From Chthoniobacterales bacterium (GTDB lineage Bacteria; Verrucomicrobiota; Verrucomicrobiia; Chthoniobacterales; UBA10450), in the NCBI GenBank assembly GCA_013697365.1, contig JACCXA010000277.1:1-5359 (forward strand): a stretch of 5,359 nucleotides of DNA. The letters are read 5' to 3'. Both the position numbers and the translations under genes were made by a program. Shown here one piece after another: positions 1-5,359 of the stretch. Below the pieces are notes generated by a model. That model searched no databases. It worked only from the letters and a program-made list of their open reading frames with translations, and was not told the DNA's origin. How positions within the stretch are numbered: position 1 is the first letter of the stretch; every line of letters begins with the position of its first letter.

Positions 1-1031
1 ACTTCCAGCTTTACACGCATTCCTCGATTGACCAGCACCTCGCGATTCAAATCAGCGCGCAAATCAACCCGGGGAACAGCGGCGGCCCAGTCATGCAAAA
101 TGGGAAAGTCGTGGGCGTCGCTTTCCAGGGCTATAGCGGCGATGTCGCGCAGGGCGTGGCGTACATGATTCCCACTCCCGTGATTACGCGCTTCCTGAAA
201 GACGTGACGGACGGGCGTTACGACAAATACGTCGACCTCGGGATCACCTATTCCAAATTGCAGAATCCGGCGCAACGACGCTTCCTTGGTTTGCAGGACG
301 ATGACCGGGGCGTGCTCGTCAATACCGTCATCGCCGCGAGCACTTCAGCAAAAGCGCTTCGCTCCGGCGACGTCTTATTGGCTATCGATGATCATCCGAT
401 CGCGAGCGACTCCTTCGTCGAGTTGGAAGGTGAACGCGTCGAAATGCCCGAAGTTGTGGAGCGAAAGTTCAAGGGGGACATCGTCAAATTGGACATCCTG
501 CGCGACAAGCAACCGCTGACGGCAAATGTGGAGCTCGGGCCGGTCTGGCCCTTCTCGATTCAAGGACACAACTATGATGTCCGGCCGCGCTATGTCGTGT
601 ACGGCGGTCTCCTTTTTCAGCCGCTCTCGCTCGACCTGATTCAGGCTTATCAACCTCAGGACTTACGGCTCCGGCATTACTTTGACTTCTACGTCATGGA
701 ACAAATCTACCTCAAACATCCTGAGGTCATCGTCCTGACGAACATTCTGCCCGATGCAATCAATACATACCTTCAACCATTTCGAGCGCAGATCGTAAAT
801 GAGGTGAATGGCGAAAAGATCCGAACGCTCGACGATCTGGCCAAAGCCTTCGCTGCTCCAGCCGATCGGTTTGTCGTTCGGATGATTGGAGAAGGCCCGC
901 CTCTTGTCCTGGATCGCCAGGAAGTGGAAGCGGCGCGAGAGCGAATCAAGAAACGCTATAATGTCGTGACAGAGCAAAACCTGAACGCAGCGCCCCCGGC
1001 CAAGCCTCCCATCGACGAAAGTCAGATTTAA
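1..1031 (+). CDS. Deg/HtrA-type serine protease with PDZ domains (5' end outside window)
   Basis: The reading frame is open from base 3, so the gene starts left of the window; the ATG at 93 lies just after the active site and is not the true start. The visible part has 342 residues. The motif INPGNSGGPV (codons at 63-92) carries the catalytic serine (78-80) of the S1C family; the His and Asp lie outside the window. The stretch VGVAFQ...IPTPVITRFL strongly resembles plant Deg2/Deg9-type proteases. After the protease core comes a first PDZ domain (about bases 234-540; GVLVNTV, then ALRSGDVLLAIDDHPI), then a region like the Deg-specific C-terminal PDZ_3 domain (about 580-900; YVVYGGLLFQPLS, later VNGEKIRTLDDL). 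By family it should be an ATP-independent endopeptidase in protein quality control, probably periplasmic, though the signal peptide cannot be seen. It overlaps the next gene by one base (TAATG), which suggests an operon with translational coupling. Confidence 0.93.
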   Translation, partial: FQLYTHSSIDQHLAIQISAQINPGNSGGPVMQNGKVVGVAFQGYSGDVAQGVAYMIPTPVITRFLKDVTDGRYDKYVDLGITYSKLQNPAQRRFLGLQDDDRGVLVNTVIAASTSAKALRSGDVLLAIDDHPIASDSFVELEGERVEMPEVVERKFKGDIVKLDILRDKQPLTANVELGPVWPFSIQGHNYDVRPRYVVYGGLLFQPLSLDLIQAYQPQDLRLRHYFDFYVMEQIYLKHPEVIVLTNILPDAINTYLQPFRAQIVNEVNGEKIRTLDDLAKAFAAPADRFVVRMIGEGPPLVLDRQEVEAARERIKKRYNVVTEQNLNAAPPAKPPIDESQI

Positions 1032-2542
1032 TGCGCGTCTTCTTCTCTCTCCAACTCGCTACGGTTCTGCTGACGCTGGTTTGCGGAATTGCATCGGGCC
1101 AAACCAGGAAAGCCGCCACTAGTGTCCCGTCGGTAAAGCCGAAAGAGTTGTCGCTTGTCAGGGTGAACGTGACGGGTCAACCGTATGACTACCAGCGGCC
1201 CTGGCAAAAAAAGGCGCCTTTCTCGAAGCGAGCACTGGGCGCGGTCCTCTCCAAAGGTCGAGTGCTTGTCACGGCGGACTTGATTGCCAACCAAAATTAC
1301 GTCGAGCTGGAACGCGCCGAGACCGGCGAAAAGATGGCGGCGCAAGTCATGGTCGTCGATTACGAGGCGAACCTTGCCCTGGTCGAACCAACGGATAAAA
1401 AGTTCCTCGATGGGTTGGCACCGCTACAGTTGGCGCTCGACACGGTCGTAGGCGATCGCCTGGCGGCCTTGCAACTGGAACCGACCGGCGCCCTCGCGGT
1501 GACGGATGGACTGGTCACCACCATTCAGATGACGCGTTATCCGGCCGATGTCGGCCAGTTCCTGACTTATCGCATCAGCATGACAATGCAGTATCGCGAT
1601 AACAGTTATACGATTCCACTGGTGAAGAATAACAAGCTCGCGGGCTTGTTGCTGCGTTACGATCCGCGCTCACAGCTTCTCGATGCCATTCCGGCACCAA
1701 TCATCGCGCACTTCCTGAAAGCTGCGGAAACGGAAAGTTATCGCGGATTCCCGTCCGCCGGTTTCAGCTTCTTTCCGACCCGAGATCCACAGCTGCGAAA
1801 GTTCGCTGGCCAAAGCGGAAAGCCTGGCGGCGTCTATGTCACGAGTCTGGAACCGAACATGCCGGCGGTGAAAGCTGGCCTGCAAGTGGGAGACGTCGTG
1901 ACCTCCATAGGCGACAATGAGATCGATCAGAACGGCAACTACGTTGATCCGCTTTACGGGAAAATTGAGTTTACTAACCTGATTTCGTCGCGGGCCTTCG
2001 CGGGCGATACCCTCTCCTTTCAAGTGCAGCGGGCGGGCAAGCCGATGCGACTCGATGTTATGCTCGATCATCGTGCGGCGAAGGACTACGTCGTGCCGCC
2101 TTACAATCTGGATCAAGCCCCTTCCTACTTCGTTCTTGGCGGCCTGATTTTCCAAGAGCTTTCGCGGCAGTACCTGAAGGAGTGGGGCAATAATTGGCTT
2201 AAAGATGCTCCGCAGAAGTTCGTCTACCTGGATCGATTTCAGGGCGAACTTTTTCCGGAAGGAAATCGCAGAGTCGTTATTCTCAGTCAGGTACTGCCGG
2301 CGAACTCGACGATTGGTTACGATGAGCTCGCGTACCTCACAGTGCAGAAGGTGAACGGCAAAGAGGTGAAGTCTCTGCGTGATGTGGCCGAAGCAGCAAA
2401 GCAACCGCTGGAAGGCGGCTTCCTGAAGATCGAGACCGATGAAGATCCAAAGCAGCTCGCGTTGGACATGAAGCAGGTGTCCGCGGAAGCCGCTGGCATG
2501 CAGGAAAATTACGGGCTCCCCGCCCTGCAGCGCCTTGAGTAG
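1031..2542 (+). CDS. Secreted Deg/HtrA-like PDZ protein, probable pseudoprotease
   Basis: A complete 503-residue protein. Residues 1-23 form a Sec signal peptide (hydrophobic FSLQLATVLLTLVCGI, likely cleavage after ASG); there is no good lipobox. Residues about 35-230 look like a trypsin-fold domain whose catalytic positions are replaced. The His region reads VLVTADLI (His position is Asp83). The Asp motif reads YEANLALVE (Asn114 in place of Asp). The GNSGGP region reads DNSYTIPLV (Tyr193 aligns with the Ser). IPAPIIAHFLK at 220-230 closes the domain, as in the upstream paralogue. A PDZ domain follows at about 240-348 (GGVYVTSLEPNMPA, GLQVGDVVTSIGD), then a PDZ_3-like domain at about 360-480 (YFVLGGLIFQELS; VNGKEVKSLRDV). 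The same layout and shared motifs mark it as a diverged duplicate of the gene before it. I infer a binding, scaffold or regulatory role beside the active protease. The alignment is by eye; the gene call is firm, the loss of activity fairly firm. Confidence 0.9.
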   Translation: MRVFFSLQLATVLLTLVCGIASGQTRKAATSVPSVKPKELSLVRVNVTGQPYDYQRPWQKKAPFSKRALGAVLSKGRVLVTADLIANQNYVELERAETGEKMAAQVMVVDYEANLALVEPTDKKFLDGLAPLQLALDTVVGDRLAALQLEPTGALAVTDGLVTTIQMTRYPADVGQFLTYRISMTMQYRDNSYTIPLVKNNKLAGLLLRYDPRSQLLDAIPAPIIAHFLKAAETESYRGFPSAGFSFFPTRDPQLRKFAGQSGKPGGVYVTSLEPNMPAVKAGLQVGDVVTSIGDNEIDQNGNYVDPLYGKIEFTNLISSRAFAGDTLSFQVQRAGKPMRLDVMLDHRAAKDYVVPPYNLDQAPSYFVLGGLIFQELSRQYLKEWGNNWLKDAPQKFVYLDRFQGELFPEGNRRVVILSQVLPANSTIGYDELAYLTVQKVNGKEVKSLRDVAEAAKQPLEGGFLKIETDEDPKQLALDMKQVSAEAAGMQENYGLPALQRLE

Positions 2543-2561
2543 GCCCGCGCCCTGCGCTGCA
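2526..2561. terminator. Possible bidirectional terminator hairpin between convergent genes
   Basis: TGCAGCGC (2526-2533) and GCGCTGCA (2554-2561) form a perfect 8-bp inverted repeat with a 20-nt loop that contains a small ggc/gcc pairing. It spans the stop codon of the PDZ protein (2540-2542) and ends 4 bases before the stop of the convergent Dop-like gene (2565-2567). Only a short ATTT run follows on the plus strand, so this is not a textbook intrinsic terminator. Its place between two convergent stops 22 bases apart is the main support. Confidence 0.35.
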
Positions 2562-2564
2562 ATT

Positions 2565-3995
2565 TCACTCAGCCGCAACGCCGGTGTCCGCGGGGAATGC
2601 GTCTTCCAAAAACCGCGTCATCTCGTTTTCATAGGTCTGAAACGGATCACCCATGACGAGGAAATCGCGGCCTTCGGAAGCGACCGAATCCCAGTTGATC
2701 ACATATGGGTGCTTCCGCGTCCGGAACCAGGCTACTGCGTGCGCACGACCGACCGCGCGTGTGTTCGCGGGCGGAGTCGTCCGGGCTAGCGGCCTCCGCA
2801 CGCTGTCGTTCCATTCCCCGATTCGTTTCGCAGCCTGCACTCCGGAGAAAAGACCTTTGGCAGAATCGATGTTGTGATACTCCAGATCGAGGCTCTGCAA
2901 CCACGGGTCGCTCCATTCGAGGCCCTCGGCGGCCATAAAGGTTTCGAGCAGCCACTTCTTGGTGATCCAATCGACACCCCCCACCAGCGCCTCAGGTTTG
3001 CTGGCGAGCGCATGGAGGGTGTAGCTCCAGCTTTCTAGAATCCAGTCTGTCTCCTCGTCCTGTCCGGAAAGATGTTTGCGCGCCAGCTCATGGAATTCCC
3101 ATTGCAGATCGAGGCTGCCGATAGTGTCGCCGTTCTCCAGCCGCACCAGCCACCTCTTCGTCGGATCGCGCGAAACGTCGCGCGTGCTCTGGACTGCATC
3201 GAGCAAACTTAGATTCTTTGTCAGCCGGCCCTGCTCGAGAAGCGAGAGCACACAGGCGGTCGTTCCAATCTTCAGCGCAGTTGCGAATGGGCTGACGTTT
3301 GAGTCGCCAATCAACAGGTGCAGCCGGCGATACTTCCGGTAGTCCGCCAGCGGCTCGTCCCGCGCATTGATGATCGCGCGGTTGAACTGCACCCACTGGT
3401 AGATGTCGTTCACGATGTGATCGGCACGTTGGCTGATCTGGAAATCGACCGGCGTCTCTGACTGCGGGAGCTCGAAATCGAAGGCGAGCGGGTTCGCCTG
3501 CCCGACGCGGCCGGCGCCGGTAAAGATCTGCCGAGTGGCGAGGAAGGTGAGCAGCGTTCCAAGCACCGGCGGCGTAAACTGCGCCTCGCGTTTCATCAGA
3601 TAATTCTCGTGGCAGCCGAAAGTCGCCCCCGTGTAATGATCGACATTGTTCCTGATAAAGGAGACACGATCTGCGATGCCAAGGTCATTGAGCGCGGCCT
3701 GCAGCAATTCGTCGCCCGCGAGATCGTATGCCACCACATCTCTGAGGTGGAGGCATTCCGGAGAAGCATACTCGATGTGACCCATGTCGAGGTAAATCCG
3801 GCCGCCGTTGAGCAGGAATCCACCGTTGCCGGGCGGCTCTTCGTAGTCTCGATAATGAAGGTCAATCGCGCCGAGGCCCGCCTTTCGAAACAGATAATTC
3901 CTCACCTTGGCAGGCCAGGCTTCGCCACCGCTTGGAGGGCTTCCGCCACTAACCAGGCAGCCGTATTCGGTCTCGAGTCCCACGATCCGATCCAT
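2565..3995 (-). CDS. dop: Dop/PafA family enzyme (PafA2/Dop-like; Pup or UBact deamidase/depupylase, possibly ligase)
   Basis: A 476-residue protein of the glutamine-synthetase-like Dop/PafA family, which deamidates, removes or ligates the protein tag Pup (or UBact in Gram-negative phyla). The N-terminus MDRIVGLETEYG fixes the start and carries the Mg/ATP-binding glutamates (E8, E10). NGGRIYLDMGHIEYASPE (63-80) holds the conserved Asp70, which by family is the catalytic Asp. Further signatures are FGCHENYL (126-133), GAGRVG (160-165), ISQRADHI (187-194), INARDEP (209-215) and YRRLHLLIGDSN (222-233). The second half (SRDPTKR; ESW...L; VDWITKKWLLETF; GLEWSDP; KGLF) recalls Dop more than PafA, as does INWDSV. 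Against this, the Dop-loop region (about 44-60, with a YRDYEEPP remnant) is short, and YGCHEN-like and C-terminal DPF features recall PafA. Family membership is near certain; Dop over PafA is about 2:1. Upstream GGAG, 9 nt before ATG, is a fair ribosome site. No tag, proteasome or ATPase gene lies alongside. Confidence 0.95.
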   Translation of the reverse strand: MDRIVGLETEYGCLVSGGSPPSGGEAWPAKVRNYLFRKAGLGAIDLHYRDYEEPPGNGGFLLNGGRIYLDMGHIEYASPECLHLRDVVAYDLAGDELLQAALNDLGIADRVSFIRNNVDHYTGATFGCHENYLMKREAQFTPPVLGTLLTFLATRQIFTGAGRVGQANPLAFDFELPQSETPVDFQISQRADHIVNDIYQWVQFNRAIINARDEPLADYRKYRRLHLLIGDSNVSPFATALKIGTTACVLSLLEQGRLTKNLSLLDAVQSTRDVSRDPTKRWLVRLENGDTIGSLDLQWEFHELARKHLSGQDEETDWILESWSYTLHALASKPEALVGGVDWITKKWLLETFMAAEGLEWSDPWLQSLDLEYHNIDSAKGLFSGVQAAKRIGEWNDSVRRPLARTTPPANTRAVGRAHAVAWFRTRKHPYVINWDSVASEGRDFLVMGDPFQTYENEMTRFLEDAFPADTGVAAE

Positions 3996-4039
3996 GCGAG
4001 CAAGCTCCGGTATTGGAATCAGCGCGACAAGCAGGAACC

Positions 4040-4067
4040 TTGACAGCTGTCGATTTGCAGCTGTAAG
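4040..4067 (+). promoter_or_regulatory. Candidate sigma70-type promoter of the DUF5069 gene
   Basis: A perfect -35 box TTGACA (4040-4045) is followed after 16 bases by TGTAAG (4062-4067), which matches four of six -10 consensus bases. Transcription would begin near 4074, about 24 bases before the ATG at 4098. The -10 is imperfect and the spacer one base short, so this is a prediction. Confidence 0.45.
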
Positions 4068-4093
4068 CGCAGTAAGATCATATGAAGACAGCT
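4042..4093. promoter_or_regulatory. Operator-like CAGCTG repeats in the divergent intergenic region
   Basis: GACAGCTGTC (4042-4051) is a perfect 10-bp palindrome. Its core CAGCTG recurs at 4058-4063, 14 bases downstream centre to centre, and GACAGCT recurs at 4087-4093 just before the DUF5069 start. The first site overlaps the -35 box and the second overlaps the -10 box of the proposed promoter. This layout fits a repressor binding site that could act on one or both of the divergent genes. The regulator is unknown and no regulator gene is present in the window. Confidence 0.35.
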
Positions 4094-4097
4094 ACCC

Positions 4098-4523
4098 ATG
4101 AGTGATTTACCGGTTCGGAGTCCAAGTGCGAAAGTCGGCGGAATCGTTTACTTCGGACGAATGCTCGACAAGATCGGTGCTCACCGGCGCGGAGAGCTTC
4201 CAAGCGAGTATCAGCCAAACCTGGGCAAGGGGTTCGATGCCCGTTGCACTGCCTTCCTGGGCGTCGACTACTCGCAACTGATCGAATTCGGTTCCGGAGG
4301 TCAGACCGATGAGGAAGTCCTCCACTGGTGCTTCACCCACGGCGTTCGCCCGTCTGAGGCTGAGATTCAGGTCTGGAATGAATTTATGCGGAAGTGTGGC
4401 TGGAATGACGACATTACTGAGACGCTAGAACGGAGGAAGCGGGAGTCCGGTTTAGCGGAACGATCCGACATCCAAACGATGTTTGAATACATCGACGCCG
4501 ATGAAGGTCGGGCTTGTGATTGA
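4098..4523 (+). CDS. DUF5069 domain-containing protein
   Basis: A 141-residue soluble protein with no signal peptide or membrane segment. It matches what I know of the DUF5069 family across its length: RSPSAKVGGIVYFGRMLDKI near the N-terminus (residues 8-27), then NLGKGFDARCTAFLGVDY, a TDEEVLHWC segment, PSEAEIQVWNEFMRKCGWND, and a C-terminal ERSDIQTMFEYIDADEGR. The length is normal for the family. The function is unknown; the family is common in Verrucomicrobiota and Planctomycetes. The start is supported by the match beginning near residue 8 and by the promoter upstream; a weak GAAG lies 10 bases before the ATG. It is divergent from the Dop-like gene and convergent with the small membrane protein gene at 4564-4734. 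The link to either neighbour is not established. Confidence 0.9.
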   Translation: MSDLPVRSPSAKVGGIVYFGRMLDKIGAHRRGELPSEYQPNLGKGFDARCTAFLGVDYSQLIEFGSGGQTDEEVLHWCFTHGVRPSEAEIQVWNEFMRKCGWNDDITETLERRKRESGLAERSDIQTMFEYIDADEGRACD

Positions 4524-4526
4524 GGT

Positions 4527-4574
4527 CGTCCGCCCTACGAGACCGGCCATGTCTCGCCGCGATTCAGGGCGACG
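4527..4574. terminator. Possible terminator-like stem-loop between convergent genes
   Basis: CGAGAC (4538-4543) and GTCTCG (4551-4556) form a perfect 6-bp stem around a 7-nt loop. Outside it, CGCCCT (4531-4536) can pair with AGGGCG (4566-4571), and the pairing continues to 4527/4574 with one bulge. It lies 3 bases after the DUF5069 stop and covers the stop codon of the convergent small gene. There is no U-run, so intrinsic termination is uncertain. Confidence 0.3.
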
Positions 4575-4734
4575 AGCTTTGGGCAGAGGCCCCGGTCGGG
4601 CTGGGAGGCGGGGGCGGTTTCGTCCGGTAATCGATTACCTTCCAGACCGCGAGGATCGTTACGATCACAATCACCGTCGCGATCAAGACACGCGCCCGGC
4701 TGGGCGTTTTAACGAGCTGCGCCGCGTCGGGCAC
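4564..4734 (-). CDS. Small single-pass membrane protein with proline-rich tail (GTG start)
   Basis: A 56-residue frame starting with GTG at 4734 and ending at TGA (4564-4566); I do not recognise the family. A short polar, basic N-terminus (residues 1-15, ending PSRAR) is followed by one hydrophobic helix (VLIATVIVIVTILAVW, 16-31), a charged stretch KVIDYRTK, then KPPPPPSP and a Ser/Ala-rich end. Basic residues on both flanks of the helix make the topology unclear. About 80% of codons end in G or C, as expected for real coding sequence here. It begins 6 bases after the TAG of the carbinolamine dehydratase and in the same frame, so it is probably co-transcribed and translationally coupled; GAGTAGGG just upstream could serve as ribosome site. 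Alternatives are a readthrough extension of the dehydratase or chance. It fills what would otherwise be an empty gap of about 210 bases. Confidence 0.6.
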   Translation of the reverse strand: MPDAAQLVKTPSRARVLIATVIVIVTILAVWKVIDYRTKPPPPPSPTGASAQSSSP

Positions 4735-4740
4735 AGCGCC

Positions 4741-5025
4741 CTACTCGGAAAGAGTGTCGATGCGCTCCGCAAGAGCGAAGTCAAGGTCGGTTAGGCCGCC
4801 TTTGCTATGAGTCGAGAGAAGCAGCCGCACCTTGTTGTAGCGGATGTCCATGTCTGGATGATGCTCTTCATCTTCTGAAACTTCGGCCACTGCATTCACG
4901 AAATCGATCGATTCGGAGAAATCATCGAATTCGAAGGTCCGCTCGATGTGTTTTTTCTCGAGTTCCCATTCCGGGATCTTTTTCAGGCGGGTTTTCAGTT
5001 GGTCCGCTTTGATCAGCTCAGCCAT
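4741..5025 (-). CDS. phhB: Pterin-4a-carbinolamine dehydratase
   Basis: A 94-residue protein, the usual length for the PCD/DCoH family, which dehydrates 4a-hydroxytetrahydrobiopterin so that the pterin cofactor of aromatic amino acid hydroxylases can be recycled. It contains the family active-site pattern: E51, then H55-H56-P57, Y63, H73 and D80, spaced as in known members (EDEEHHPDMDIRYNKV ... STHSKGGLTDLD). ELEKKHIERTFEFDDFSESIDFV gives the usual strand and helix before it. I chose the ATG at 5025 because family proteins begin close to this point (MAELIKADQLKTRL). The frame stays open to an ATG at 5151, and another ATG sits at 5070, but the extra residues look unlike the family. No strong Shine-Dalgarno is seen for any of the three. 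No aromatic hydroxylase gene is in the window, so the true physiological partner is unknown. The small membrane protein gene follows 6 bases after its stop. Confidence 0.93.
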   Translation of the reverse strand: MAELIKADQLKTRLKKIPEWELEKKHIERTFEFDDFSESIDFVNAVAEVSEDEEHHPDMDIRYNKVRLLLSTHSKGGLTDLDFALAERIDTLSE

Positions 5026-5182
5026 AACGTCGGAACGAGTAACATCCCCAAAACCTTTTGCAACGGACATCGCGCACGAATTTTTCCCAAGTTGCGGAGG
5101 GTTAAACTGGCGACTGATGGTGGCCGTTTTGCGGTCGGAAACGCGCCCCAAAGCTGGCTGGATGCGAAGCCGCCCCTGCTAT

Positions 5183-5211
5183 TTGACGCCTTTCTCTTCC
5201 TCCGCTAATAA
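5183..5211 (+). promoter_or_regulatory. Candidate promoter of the tRNA-Arg gene
   Basis: TTGACG (5183-5188; five of six -35 consensus bases) and an AT-rich TAATAA (5206-5211) are separated by 17 bases. The proposed -10 matches consensus only partly. The tRNA starts 12 bases after it, which is a plausible leader length. Confidence 0.5.
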
Positions 5212-5222
5212 GCATCCGCTGA

Positions 5223-5296
5223 GCACCCGTAGCTCAACTGGATAGAGCATCTGACTACGGATCAGAAGGTTTGAAGTTCGAATCTTCACGGGTGCG
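5223..5296 (+). tRNA. tRNA-Arg (anticodon ACG)
   Basis: A complete 74-nt cloverleaf. The acceptor stem is GCACCCG/CGGGTGC (5223-5229, 5289-5295), all seven pairs Watson-Crick. The D stem is GCTC/GAGC with loop AACTGGATA, including the arginine identity base A20. The anticodon stem is TCTGA/TCAGA with loop CTACGGA (5255-5261), giving anticodon ACG at 5257-5259. The variable loop has 5 nt, and the T arm is TGAAG-TTCGAAT-CTTCA (5272-5288). The discriminator is G5296; CCA is not encoded. By family A34 would be edited to inosine to read CGU, CGC and CGA codons. Confidence 0.97.
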
Positions 5297-5359
5297 CGCC
5301 GACTGCCTTCCTTGCGTTGCTGTCACGTTGATTAGAAGCGGTTTCAAAGGCGATATCGG

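Noticed and set aside
93..1031. ATG at 93 as the true start of the first protease
   Set aside because: The frame is open to the window edge and encodes SAQINPGNSGGPV immediately before it, so a start at 93 would remove the active-site serine and the whole N-terminal half.
1670..2578. 302-residue open frame on the minus strand opposite the second PDZ protein
   Set aside because: It lies antisense to a gene with a signal peptide and clear PDZ motifs. Its translation is rich in Arg, His and Leu with no recognisable domain, as expected of an antisense shadow.
3609..4043. 144-residue open frame on the plus strand opposite the Dop-like gene
   Set aside because: It is antisense to a strongly conserved enzyme and shows no family motif. 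It also runs through the divergent promoter region.
3996..4097. Possible Pup or UBact tag gene next to the Dop-like gene
   Set aside because: I looked for a frame of about 60 codons ending in a GGE/GGQ-like tail on both sides. The upstream gap is too short, and the downstream side is occupied by the convergent PDZ gene.
4082..4105. Seven-codon leader frame (MKTATHE, stop) overlapping the DUF5069 start
   Set aside because: Too short to judge, no ribosome site, and no attenuator-like hairpin downstream; likely chance.
4483..4794. 103-residue open frame on the plus strand across the gap between DUF5069 and the dehydratase
   Set aside because: It overlaps the DUF5069 end out of frame, runs antisense into the dehydratase, and its product is mostly Arg/Gly/Asp low complexity. 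The minus-strand frame with a transmembrane helix explains the region better.
5026..5151. N-terminal extension of the carbinolamine dehydratase to ATG at 5151 or 5070
   Set aside because: The extra residues do not resemble the family, whose members start near MAEL; neither upstream ATG has a convincing ribosome site.

Overview
The window looks like chromosomal DNA from a Gram-negative, moderately GC-rich bacterium, most likely in or near Verrucomicrobiota. That assignment is an inference. It rests on three things: a Dop/PafA-type enzyme of the Pup/UBact system that differs from actinobacterial forms, a DUF5069 protein of a kind I associate with Verrucomicrobiota and Planctomycetes, and Deg-type proteases resembling the plant Deg2/Deg9 branch. 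No transposase, integrase, phage gene or CRISPR array is visible.

Layout, left to right. (1) Positions 1-2542 (+) hold two tandem paralogues of the HtrA/Deg family, joined by a TAATG stop/start overlap. The first is cut by the window edge and keeps the catalytic-serine motif GNSGGP. The second is complete, has a signal peptide and has lost all three catalytic positions, so it is a likely pseudoprotease. (2) Converging on them at 2565-3995 (-) is a 476-residue Dop/PafA (PafA2) family enzyme. A GC-rich inverted repeat between the two stop codons may act as a shared terminator. (3) A roughly 100-bp divergent intergenic region (3996-4097) carries repeated CAGCTG sites overlapping a good -35 box. 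It leads into a DUF5069 gene (4098-4523, +). (4) Converging on DUF5069 from the right is a two-gene minus-strand unit: a pterin-4a-carbinolamine dehydratase (4741-5025), then a 56-residue GTG-started single-pass membrane protein (4564-4734) beginning 6 nt after the dehydratase stop in the same frame. (5) At the right end is a tRNA-Arg(ACG) gene (5223-5296, +) with a recognisable promoter. The last 63 bases show nothing.

Functionally the left half is about protein quality control: an envelope Deg protease, its catalytically dead partner, and a Pup/UBact-tag enzyme. The two systems would act in different compartments, so their adjacency need not mean joint function. No Pup/UBact tag, proteasome subunit or Mpa/ARC ATPase gene is present, so the Dop-like gene sits apart from the classical cluster within the limits of this window. 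The points most worth a second look are the protease/pseudoprotease pair, the Dop/PafA protein with a shortened Dop-loop, the previously easy-to-miss small membrane protein, and the operator-like repeats between the Dop-like gene and DUF5069.
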